Shown in pieces: positions 1 to 4,907 of a DNA stretch of 5,671 bases (positions are counted from its first letter, which is position 1; each line of letters begins with the position of its first letter). This stretch comes from CAIMZW01 sp037142435 (GTDB taxonomy: Bacteria; Actinomycetota; Actinomycetes; Nanopelagicales; Nanopelagicaceae), in NCBI GenBank assembly GCA_037142435.1, contig JBAXAO010000067.1, positions 1-5,671 on the forward strand, read 5' to 3'. The notes under the pieces are model-generated. The model did no database searches. It was given only the letters and a program-made list of their open reading frames with translations, and was not told where the DNA came from. A program made the translations under genes and the position numbers.

Positions 1-2
1 AG

Positions 3-46
3 TACTTCCAAAGAAGTAATTAACTCCTAGAGTTAATAACCTCTAG
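3..46. repeat. Cluster of small inverted repeats before the terminator
   Basis: Two perfect inverted repeats lie back to back: TACTTC/GAAGTA (3-8 with 13-18, loop CAAA) and ATTAACTC/GAGTTAAT (19-26 with 30-37, loop CTA). A third, CTAGAG/CTCTAG (27-32 with 41-46), would compete with the second. The stretch is either the 3' end of an upstream coding sequence (one frame stops with TAG at 28-30, another with TAA at 17-19) or the 3' untranslated end of its mRNA. The window is too short on the left to decide. Confidence 0.5.
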
Positions 47-87
47 AAAGCCCGCCACTCCGAAAGGGGTGGCGGGCTTTCGCCTTT
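47..87 (+). terminator. Intrinsic terminator of an upstream gene outside the window
   Basis: A 15-bp stem pairs 47-61 with 66-80. It has one G-T wobble (59 with 68) and is closed by a GAAA tetraloop at 62-65. The core is CCCGCC/GGCGGG, flanked by AAAG/CTTT, and a T/C-rich run follows. This is the classic rho-independent form. It should end a plus-strand transcript entering from the left edge. Because the arms are symmetric, some bidirectional activity is possible. Confidence 0.9.
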
Positions 88-249
88 CATGACCCTTTTC
101 TCACTTAAGGATTCCTAGGAGAATGACTGGTCATTGGAGGACATGCAAGGTTGGCTAGACCTAATCTCTACTCCGTAGTAACAAAGGGGTATCCGTATGG
201 GACGCGGGAACTCCACTCGGTGACGATAAAGCGATGTTGAGGGGTATTT
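88..249 (+). promoter_or_regulatory. Non-coding leader of the LuxR-type gene, with a 14-bp dyad
   Basis: I find no gene in this stretch. It holds AATGAC-TG-GTCATT at 122-135, a perfect 6-bp dyad around a 2-bp centre, and next to it the 8-bp palindrome TCCTAGGA at 113-120. The dyad has the shape of a site for a dimeric regulator and resembles TetR-family operators such as that of Bacillus FadR. That is an analogy, not an identification. TAATCT at 162-167 could be a -10 element, but no convincing -35 sits at the right distance. A ribosome binding site, GAGGGG (239-244), lies 5 nt before the GTG start at 250. Confidence 0.5.
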
Positions 250-960
250 GTGCGGAGTCCCAGTTCAGGACGTCTTGTCCGGTTTTTTGATTGGCTATCT
301 GAGCGCCCTAATCCTGATGAGATCTGCAGGGTGTTGGCCATGGACTTTATGGGTGGTTACAAACCAGCAAAATGCCGCATTGCGATCATTCAACAGGATG
401 ACTCCCATTATTTCATCGGTGACTACGGCTGGACGCCTTCGACGACTGGCGCGCGAATTGAATCTGCTGTCTGGCGCGCAGCTAGTGATGAAATAAATAA
501 GGTTTTGGTGACTGCACATTCTTATGGTTGGAATGCTGAAGGTACGGTTTTGATCGCACCTATCCGAGAGCGTGGGATTTTGCTGGGGTCGATCTTGATG
601 ATCTTTCCAGACCCTGTTCCAGACTTGGAAGAAGCTGGCAATATGTTGATGGAACTTGGGACTCCTATGGGAATGTATTTGGCTCTGCACTCGCTCCATC
701 AAGCCGGTAGCCAGACAGTAAAGACTTCTGGGGGAAAATTAAGAAGTGTGAAAGAGGTGAATGAAAATCCAAAGCTTACGCAGCGACAGATATTGGTTCT
801 CAATGGCATGGCTGAGGGAATGACCAACCACGAGATTGCAAGAGAATTGGGGTACTCGGTTTCAACAATTCGCCACGAGTCGATGAAGATCTATGAAAAC
901 TTGGGTGTAAGCGATCGTCATGAAGCGGCCAGAGTCGCTTTGGAGAAAAAGTTAGTGTGA
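250..960 (+). CDS. LuxR-family transcriptional regulator with GAF-like N-terminal half
   Basis: This 236-residue protein is probably a cytoplasmic DNA-binding regulator. Residues about 175-232 form a LuxR-type helix-turn-helix: LTQRQ opens the domain, NHEIARELGYSVSTIRHE covers the two DNA-binding helices, and ENLGVSDRHEAARVA closes it. Residues about 15-150 alternate strand and helix (CRIAIIQQ, GTVLIAPIRERGILLGSILMIF) in a way that suggests a GAF-like sensory domain, but the fold is inferred and no ligand or phospho-acceptor is evident. There are no membrane segments. A low-complexity joint (about 152-173) links the halves. The GTG start is chosen because GAGGGG lies 5 nt upstream. The next in-frame ATG, at 340, would cut off part of the sensor half. 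The overlapping TTG at 248 is in another frame. Its signal and targets are unknown; the secreted-protein gene 71 bp downstream is one candidate target. Confidence 0.87.
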   Translation: MRSPSSGRLVRFFDWLSERPNPDEICRVLAMDFMGGYKPAKCRIAIIQQDDSHYFIGDYGWTPSTTGARIESAVWRAASDEINKVLVTAHSYGWNAEGTVLIAPIRERGILLGSILMIFPDPVPDLEEAGNMLMELGTPMGMYLALHSLHQAGSQTVKTSGGKLRSVKEVNENPKLTQRQILVLNGMAEGMTNHEIARELGYSVSTIRHESMKIYENLGVSDRHEAARVALEKKLV

Positions 961-1031
961 GTTTGCTGTATTTGTAGAGAAACCCCGCGTTAATAAGGGG
1001 CTTTGGGCACAAGGCAAGTTATCTTTGAAAC
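961..1031 (+). other. Intergenic gap with a weak hairpin
   Basis: This 71-bp gap contains AAACCCC / GGGGCTTT (980-986 with 997-1004). The stem is about 7 bp, has a bulged C and a 10-nt loop, and is followed by no real T tract. It could attenuate transcription but is far weaker than the other two terminators in the window. No convincing promoter is seen, so read-through from the LuxR gene into the next gene remains possible. Confidence 0.35.
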
Positions 1032-2291
1032 ATGTTGAAAAAGAAGATCGTTATTGGGTTTCTTGCTGCTGCTGTGGGCTGGGGGTTGGGATTGCCCTCG
1101 GCACATGCAGGTGTCGCGCCAACGATTGGTACTTTTTCACCGGTCACTACGACGTGGGGTGTTGGTGCGATTGCCCTAAGTTTTCCTAGTTCTAATTCAT
1201 CTGGATCCTGGAGCTTTGCATCTTCTAATCCAGCCGTGGCAAATATCGTGGCCGGGACATCAACGTTGGCGATTTTGAATATTGGGCAGACGACGATTAC
1301 TGCGACACAGGCTGCGGATAAGACTTACGACGCGAAGAGCGTGACTATGTTGTTGACGGTAAATCCCGCTGTGCCTCCGTTGTCGAAGTTTCCGGCGATG
1401 TCAGTTGCGCTAACCCAAAAGACTTTGCCATTGCCGGTGCCATCATCTCCTTCTGCAGGGGCTTGGAGTTACACGGTTTCTAATGCGGCGGTGGCTGCGA
1501 TTTCCGGATCGACGTTATTGTTTAAAACGGTTGGAACAGTGACCGTGACTGCAACACAGGCGGCTAATTACAACTGGGCTGCGAATTCGATTTCCACGAC
1601 GGTAATAATTACTGGGGTAACTCCAACTCCTTCTGTCTCTGCTTCGCCAAAGCCAACGGTCTCGGCGACTCCAACGCCGACTGTGAAACCTTCTGTGACG
1701 CCTTCGGTGAGTGCTTCGGCAAGTCCTTCGGTGAAACCGACAGTTTCGGTCACGCCTTCAGTGACCGCGAAACCAAGTGTTAGCGCCAGTGCCAAACCAT
1801 CAGTTAGTGCCAGTGCCAAACCGACAGCCACTGAATCAGCAACAACAAAGCCAAATCCGGTTTTAACGTGGGCGCCGATTTCAGTTCCTCTCACCAGTAG
1901 TGGCGTCAAGATCGTTCCTCCGATTTCACCATCAACTGGTTTGTGGAGTTATCAGACTTCTAATCCTTCGGTCGCTGTTGTAGTTGGCGATCAAGTGGTT
2001 GGTCTTTCTGCTGGGGTTACTTCAATTACGGCAACGCAAGCTGCAAGTGGTGGGTACGGAATCTTGTCGGCAACCGCGGTTGTGACAGTTGTTGCTAAGG
2101 CAGCACCTGTTGTCACCATCGTTGCCAAAGGCCGCGTAATCACCGTGACGGTAAAGGGTGGAGTTGGACGGGTCATTATTAACGGGGCGCTGGCAAAGGT
2201 TGGAAAGAACAATGTCACTGCCGGAGTGAAAATCGTGAAGGTGAGCGTCGACGGTCGATTGACGTTGACTAAGACCTTCCAGATTGTCTAG
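1032..2291 (+). CDS. Secreted protein with three Ig-like (BIG_2-type) repeats and a Ser/Pro/Thr linker
   Basis: A Sec signal peptide covers residues 1-26: MLKKK, a hydrophobic core, then cleavage after SAHA. Three related beta-domains follow at about 29-112, 114-195 and 275-355. Each carries G-x-W-S-[FY]-x-x-S-N-x-x-V-A in its middle and [IV]TATQAA near its end, with an aromatic residue soon after. This is the signature of bacterial Ig-like repeats in surface proteins. A flexible linker (about 197-275), rich in Pro, Ser, Thr, Val and Ala, separates repeats 2 and 3. The C-terminus (about 358-419) is a short beta module with VIING. No LPXTG motif, C-terminal membrane helix or SLH domain is visible, so attachment to the cell is unexplained and release is possible. 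An in-frame TGA at 1026-1028 rules out a longer protein, fixing ATG 1032 as the earliest start. No good ribosome binding site precedes it. A structural or adhesive role is inferred from architecture only; no enzyme domain is seen. Confidence 0.9.
   Translation: MLKKKIVIGFLAAAVGWGLGLPSAHAGVAPTIGTFSPVTTTWGVGAIALSFPSSNSSGSWSFASSNPAVANIVAGTSTLAILNIGQTTITATQAADKTYDAKSVTMLLTVNPAVPPLSKFPAMSVALTQKTLPLPVPSSPSAGAWSYTVSNAAVAAISGSTLLFKTVGTVTVTATQAANYNWAANSISTTVIITGVTPTPSVSASPKPTVSATPTPTVKPSVTPSVSASASPSVKPTVSVTPSVTAKPSVSASAKPSVSASAKPTATESATTKPNPVLTWAPISVPLTSSGVKIVPPISPSTGLWSYQTSNPSVAVVVGDQVVGLSAGVTSITATQAASGGYGILSATAVVTVVAKAAPVVTIVAKGRVITVTVKGGVGRVIINGALAKVGKNNVTAGVKIVKVSVDGRLTLTKTFQIV
1775..1822 (+). repeat. 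Two tandem 24-bp units inside the linker of the Ig-like protein
   Basis: Two adjacent 24-bp copies, 1775-1798 and 1799-1822, share the core GCCAGTGCCAAACC and encode PSVSASAK-type octapeptides. The unit length is a multiple of three, so gain or loss of a copy would keep the reading frame. Diverged relatives of the unit are spread through the rest of the linker (1620-1856). Confidence 0.75.
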
Positions 2292-2298
2292 GAGTGAA

Positions 2299-2661
2299 CT
2301 AGTACTCGCCTTCGTTTGGTAATCGCGCAAGACGTTCCGCCGCGGATATGTAGGCTTCGAGTTGGTATCTCTCTCCGATGGAGAGAACTTCGATAAACAA
2401 GATTTCCAAATTTTGATTTTGTTGTCGGTACACAATCCGGAAGCGAGGCGGCAAGTCTGTGCGAGTAGCGAAGAGCACTTTGTAGCAATCACTGAGATCT
2501 CCGGTGGCGTGATGTGCACCGAGCGGCCGGCCTTGTAAGTGACCAGATTTGATCAACTTAATTTTCTTGAGCGCCAGAATTATGAGGTCTTTTTGTTCCA
2601 GGTTATTCAGGTCTTCGGCGACTTTTGCATGAACGATGAAGCGCTTGGGAGGATTGGCCAT
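2299..2661 (-). CDS. RelE/ParE-like toxin of a type II toxin-antitoxin pair
   Basis: This 120-residue protein reads like a RelE-superfamily toxin. RelE toxins typically cleave mRNA on the ribosome, whereas ParE members poison gyrase; the sequence alone does not settle which applies. An N-terminal helical part (about 12-40, VAEDLNNLEQKDLIILALKKIK) precedes GRPLGAH, then DCYKVLFA, PPRFRIVYR and LEILFIEVLSIGER, the beta-strand order expected for the fold. Basic and aromatic residues that could act at the active site include R73, R75, R79, R98 and Y99; this assignment is inferred. At 120 residues it is longer than E. coli RelE (95), mostly through its C-terminal helix. ATG at 2661 is preferred to TTG at 2664 because the partner's TGA stop and this ATG overlap by one base (TGATG), which suggests translational coupling. 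Its stop lies 7 bp from the stop of the convergent Ig-like gene. Confidence 0.85.
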   Translation of the reverse strand: MANPPKRFIVHAKVAEDLNNLEQKDLIILALKKIKLIKSGHLQGRPLGAHHATGDLSDCYKVLFATRTDLPPRFRIVYRQQNQNLEILFIEVLSIGERYQLEAYISAAERLARLPNEGEY

Positions 2662-2945
2662 CAATTAAGTTCTTCTGCGGCGATTCCCGTCTTTTCCAAC
2701 AATTCTTCAAAGGAAATTCGCTGAGAGCCATCGTTGATTCGCTGGCGCAACATTTCTTGAAGTTGAATATTTTCAATTTCCGGCAGCAATTTTTCAAAGA
2801 GCTCGATGGGGATGATGGCGGCTTCGGCTTTTCGGTGGCCACCGAAGAGAATTGGGCGAGAGAGCAGGCCATGGGTCCTGAAACTGTTGACTGAAATAGT
2901 GAGATCGGCACGGGCTTTGCTGGTGGGAAGAATTTCGAAATTCAT
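2661..2945 (-). CDS. Phd/YefM-like antitoxin of the same pair
   Basis: From ATG 2945 this is a 94-residue protein. The N-terminal half (MNFEILPTSKARADL, then GLLSRPILFGGHRKAEAAIIPIELFEKL) matches the Phd/YefM layout: strand, helix, two strands, and a helix ending in E-x-L. In that family this part forms the DNA-binding dimer. The acidic, helical C-terminal half (about 55-94) is the expected toxin-binding tail. It lies upstream of the toxin and overlaps it by one base, the usual order. The frame stays open to TTG 2993, with further ATGs at 2969 and 2954. I prefer 2945 because the protein then begins where family members normally do and the operator palindrome (2964-2991) lies fully upstream. 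ATG 2969 is the main alternative, since a predicted promoter would start transcription almost on it, giving a leaderless mRNA. No clear ribosome binding site supports any start. Confidence 0.84.
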   Translation of the reverse strand: MNFEILPTSKARADLTISVNSFRTHGLLSRPILFGGHRKAEAAIIPIELFEKLLPEIENIQLQEMLRQRINDGSQRISFEELLEKTGIAAEELN

Positions 2946-2963
2946 GGCGCTCATGGGAAAAGA

Positions 2964-3004
2964 GTACATCTTTCTGGTCATAAAGTTGTACAAGATGTTG
3001 GCAA
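2964..3004 (-). promoter_or_regulatory. Predicted promoter and operator of the toxin-antitoxin operon
   Basis: On the minus strand, TTGCCA (2999-3004) and TATGAC (2977-2982) are 16 bp apart and could be the -35 and -10 elements. The -10 sits at the centre of an imperfect palindrome, GTACATCTTT / AAAGTTGTAC (2964-2973 with 2982-2991, 9 of 10 bases matching). Its right arm includes the 8-bp palindrome TTGTACAA (2986-2993). E. coli YefM-YoeB binds palindromes with a TGTACA core at its own promoter, so autorepression by this antitoxin-toxin pair is a reasonable inference. Confidence 0.55.
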
Positions 3005-3160
3005 CTTCTCAAAGTAACGCCAATATCGTTATCAGCAAACGTTAAGTTTCTAATTTAGTCACATAACTCGCGCCTAATTCGCTTTTGGCACACTAGACGC
3101 CTAGTATGAAACTGTTGCCTTCCCCCCAAGAGCAGCGCATAACTAAAGGGACATATTTAA
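3005..3160 (+). promoter_or_regulatory. Divergent intergenic region and leader of the OmpA-domain gene
   Basis: This gap separates the divergent toxin-antitoxin operon from the OmpA-domain gene and contains no convincing gene. TAGTAT at 3102-3107 is a possible -10 element, with a weak -35 TTCGCT (3078-3083) 18 bp upstream. The dyad ACTAG-ACGC-CTAGT (3092-3105) overlaps the -10 and could be an operator. The ribosome binding site AAAGGG (3145-3150) lies 10 nt before the TTG start at 3161. Confidence 0.4.
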
Positions 3161-4681
3161 TTGTTTTTAGATCTGGGGAAGAACGCCGTCTTTAAGGCGT
3201 TTGTGGGCGGGGTAGCCCTTTCATTAGTAGCAGGCGGTGCTTTCGCATCCGAAAATAAGAGCCAAGAGATCCACAAGGAGAAGTCTTCCGAAGAGAAAGT
3301 GGTTATCAAGGGCGAGATTGAGTTTGAGAAGAGTTCAACCGAGCAGCAAGACGAGTCCGAGCGCGAGCCATCAGCTTCGCCTGCTCCTTCTCCGTCACCC
3401 AGCCATTCAGGTCATTCCAGCGAATCAGGCGAGGAAGGCGAGCATGCAAGCCCGTCGCCTTCGCCTTCAGCATCGTCATCTCAAAGTGGCAATCCAGAAC
3501 CGCGTGAGAGTGAGCATCCCAGTGCATCGCCTTCACCGTCCGTGACTGCAACCCCATTTCCAAGTTCGACGGATATTTTCATTCCGGGATCGCCTTCTCC
3601 GACGCCAACAGCGACACCGAGCGGAAGTCCAAGCGGCAGCGTTTCGCCTTCGCCAACACCAACCGGCACGACCCCTGGTGGTTTTTCCTCTCCGACGCCG
3701 ACAGCTTCTCCTTCTGCGTCTCCTTCAGGGTCAACTCCTCCTGCTCCATCCGAGAGTCCGACCCCAACCCCAACCCCAACCCCAACACCTTCTGAATCAA
3801 AGCTTTCGAATAGGCAGCCGACCCCTCCTGGTCCGCCAGGAAATGTCAATCTAACTATTGCAACACCAACCCCTATTTCAACGCCAAATACCGGCACACC
3901 TTCTTATGGTGAAGATGGAAAATTGGTGCGGTTAAATGCGCCGAAATCCACAATCATTTTAACGACGCCGACCTCAAAACCCTTGAGTAACCCTTCGGCT
4001 AACACTGGCGGAACCACCAATACCGGCAGTACGAAATATGGTTACGACGACAACGGCAAGGTTGCTCCGATCAGCGGAACAATCACCTTAACCGTCGGCA
4101 AGAAGAAGATAGTTGCCAATCAAATTGTTCCAATCACGCAGACTCTCGTCGTGACTCTTCCGCAAGGGACTGTAAAAGCAGAGATTTACATAAACGGGAA
4201 AAAGCAAAGCGCCACGGTTCTTTCCGGAACTCCATTCAAGCTTCCTGGAATTATTGGGCCAAAAGATAAAGTCACCATTCGAGCAGTAGATGCAAAGGGC
4301 AGTGTTGTGATTGCACCTTTGGCGTACAAGGCACATCCCATCGCTTTGGCTAACGTGAACTTTGATTTCTCATCGGCGAAATTAACTCCGGCTGCAATCA
4401 AGATTCTAAATAAGACTATTGCCGTTGTTCGGGCACACGGATTTACTTCGATTACCTTGGTTGGATACACCGATTCCAAAACCACGAAGGTTTTCAGCAA
4501 CAAAAAACTTTCGGTAAGCCGTTCTTCCGCAGTTATGAATTATTTAACTAAGGCTTTTGCCAAGTACCACATCAAGATCAAATTCAAGGCGGCTGGTAAG
4601 GCTGACACGTCTCCGCTGACATCAAACGGTACTGACCAAGGTCGCGCGATTAATCGTCGCGTTGAGATTGACGTCCAGTAG
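3161..4681 (+). CDS. Secreted OmpA-family protein with a long Pro/Ser/Thr linker
   Basis: A 506-residue exported protein predicted to bind peptidoglycan non-covalently. A signal peptide (1-29) ends at AFA before SENK. An acidic, Lys/Glu-rich segment (30-70) follows, then a Pro/Ser/Thr linker (about 69-228) with PSPSPS and a TPTPTPTPTP run. Two related glycine-rich motifs come next (NTGTPSYGEDGK at 243-254; NTGSTKYGYDDNGK at 287-300), then a beta-rich module (about 306-390) with EIYINGKK. Residues 396-506 are an OmpA-like domain: VNFDFSSAKL, GYTD with Asp438, LSVSR with Arg454, and INRRVEI at the end. Asp438 and Arg454 match the residues that grip diaminopimelate in Acinetobacter OmpA, with one extra residue between them here. 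There is no beta-barrel, as expected in a monoderm. TTG 3161 is chosen because AAAGGG lies 10 nt upstream, an in-frame TAA (3158-3160) blocks extension, and later starts would damage the signal peptide. An anchoring or stalk role is inferred. Confidence 0.92.
   Translation: MFLDLGKNAVFKAFVGGVALSLVAGGAFASENKSQEIHKEKSSEEKVVIKGEIEFEKSSTEQQDESEREPSASPAPSPSPSHSGHSSESGEEGEHASPSPSPSASSSQSGNPEPRESEHPSASPSPSVTATPFPSSTDIFIPGSPSPTPTATPSGSPSGSVSPSPTPTGTTPGGFSSPTPTASPSASPSGSTPPAPSESPTPTPTPTPTPSESKLSNRQPTPPGPPGNVNLTIATPTPISTPNTGTPSYGEDGKLVRLNAPKSTIILTTPTSKPLSNPSANTGGTTNTGSTKYGYDDNGKVAPISGTITLTVGKKKIVANQIVPITQTLVVTLPQGTVKAEIYINGKKQSATVLSGTPFKLPGIIGPKDKVTIRAVDAKGSVVIAPLAYKAHPIALANVNFDFSSAKLTPAAIKILNKTIAVVRAHGFTSITLVGYTDSKTTKVFSNKKLSVSRSSAVMNYLTKAFAKYHIKIKFKAAGKADTSPLTSNGTDQGRAINRRVEIDVQ
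3761..3784 (+). repeat. Four perfect ACCCCA hexamers encoding Thr-Pro repeats
   Basis: Four uninterrupted copies of ACCCCA encode (Thr-Pro)x4 inside the linker of the OmpA-domain protein, and a diverged copy continues the pattern to residue 210. Each unit is two codons, so slippage would lengthen or shorten the stalk without a frameshift. Confidence 0.85.
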
Positions 4682-4699
4682 TAGTCCTTCATGAGGGCC

Positions 4700-4735
4700 G
4701 ACCCTTTGGTACTTCGGTATCAAAGGGTCTTTCTA
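4700..4735 (+). terminator. UUCG-capped intrinsic terminator of the OmpA-domain gene
   Basis: A 13-bp stem pairs 4700-4712 with 4717-4729 and has one G-T wobble (4709 with 4720). It is closed by C(TTCG)G, an exceptionally stable tetraloop, and followed by TTTCTATTT. It starts 18 bp after the TAG stop, so it should end the OmpA-domain transcript and separate it from the reductase gene. Confidence 0.9.
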
Positions 4736-4907
4736 TTTCCTACGGCTTGGGGGAGCAGGGGGTCTTAAGACGCCTTCATAGTGCCCGCTCTGACGCGAAT
4801 TCACCTGTCGGCAACCGTTCAGGTCTACGCTAGGTATTAGCGAGATTCATCCCCCGCACTCGGCTAGTACTCATATCTCTCTCAGGAATGAAGGGTTTTA
4901 TACGGAC
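4736..4907 (+). promoter_or_regulatory. Leader of the ferric-reductase-like gene, with two dyads
   Basis: No gene is evident in this stretch. It holds the perfect 10-bp palindrome GTCTTAAGAC (4762-4771), whose flanks extend the symmetry beyond one mismatch (GG and CC outside), and the dyad CGCTA-GGTAT-TAGCG (4828-4842). Either could be an operator. No confident -35/-10 pair is visible. GAAGGG (4890-4895), 12 nt before ATG 4908, is the likely but slightly distant ribosome binding site. Confidence 0.4.

Noticed and set aside
143..178. An 11-residue leader ORF (MQGWLDLISTP) with GGAGG upstream
   Set aside because: GGAGG ends only 2 nt before the ATG, too close for good initiation, and an ORF this short is expected by chance. 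There is no attenuator-like hairpin tied to it.
248..496. ORF from TTG 248 overlapping the LuxR gene
   Set aside because: It is an out-of-frame shadow. The GTG frame at 250 has the helix-turn-helix signature and the better-placed ribosome binding site.
980..1004. Possible intrinsic terminator after the LuxR gene
   Set aside because: The stem is short and bulged, the loop is long, and no T tract follows, so I list it only as a weak hairpin.
1620..1856. Repeated short units that at first suggest a CRISPR array
   Set aside because: The units are adjacent, without unique spacers, in frame, and code for a Ser/Pro/Thr linker.
1568..1909. Long minus-strand ORF opposite the linker of the Ig-like protein
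   Set aside because: Its repetitive Val/Gly/Thr-rich translation is the mirror of the biased codons in the real linker, and it has no domain of its own.
2806..3045. Plus-strand ORF across the antitoxin gene and its promoter
   Set aside because: It is a shadow of the antitoxin on the other strand; its translation has no coherent domain and it runs through the predicted operator.
3481..3897. Long minus-strand ORF opposite the Pro/Ser/Thr linker, with GVGVGVG runs
   Set aside because: The GVGVGVG pattern is the complement of the Thr-Pro codon array. It is a low-complexity shadow, not a glycine-rich protein gene.
4820..4842. Possible DtxR/IdeR iron box before the ferric-reductase-like gene
   Set aside because: The AGGT element looked suggestive, but fewer than half of the 19 consensus positions match and the needed symmetry is missing.
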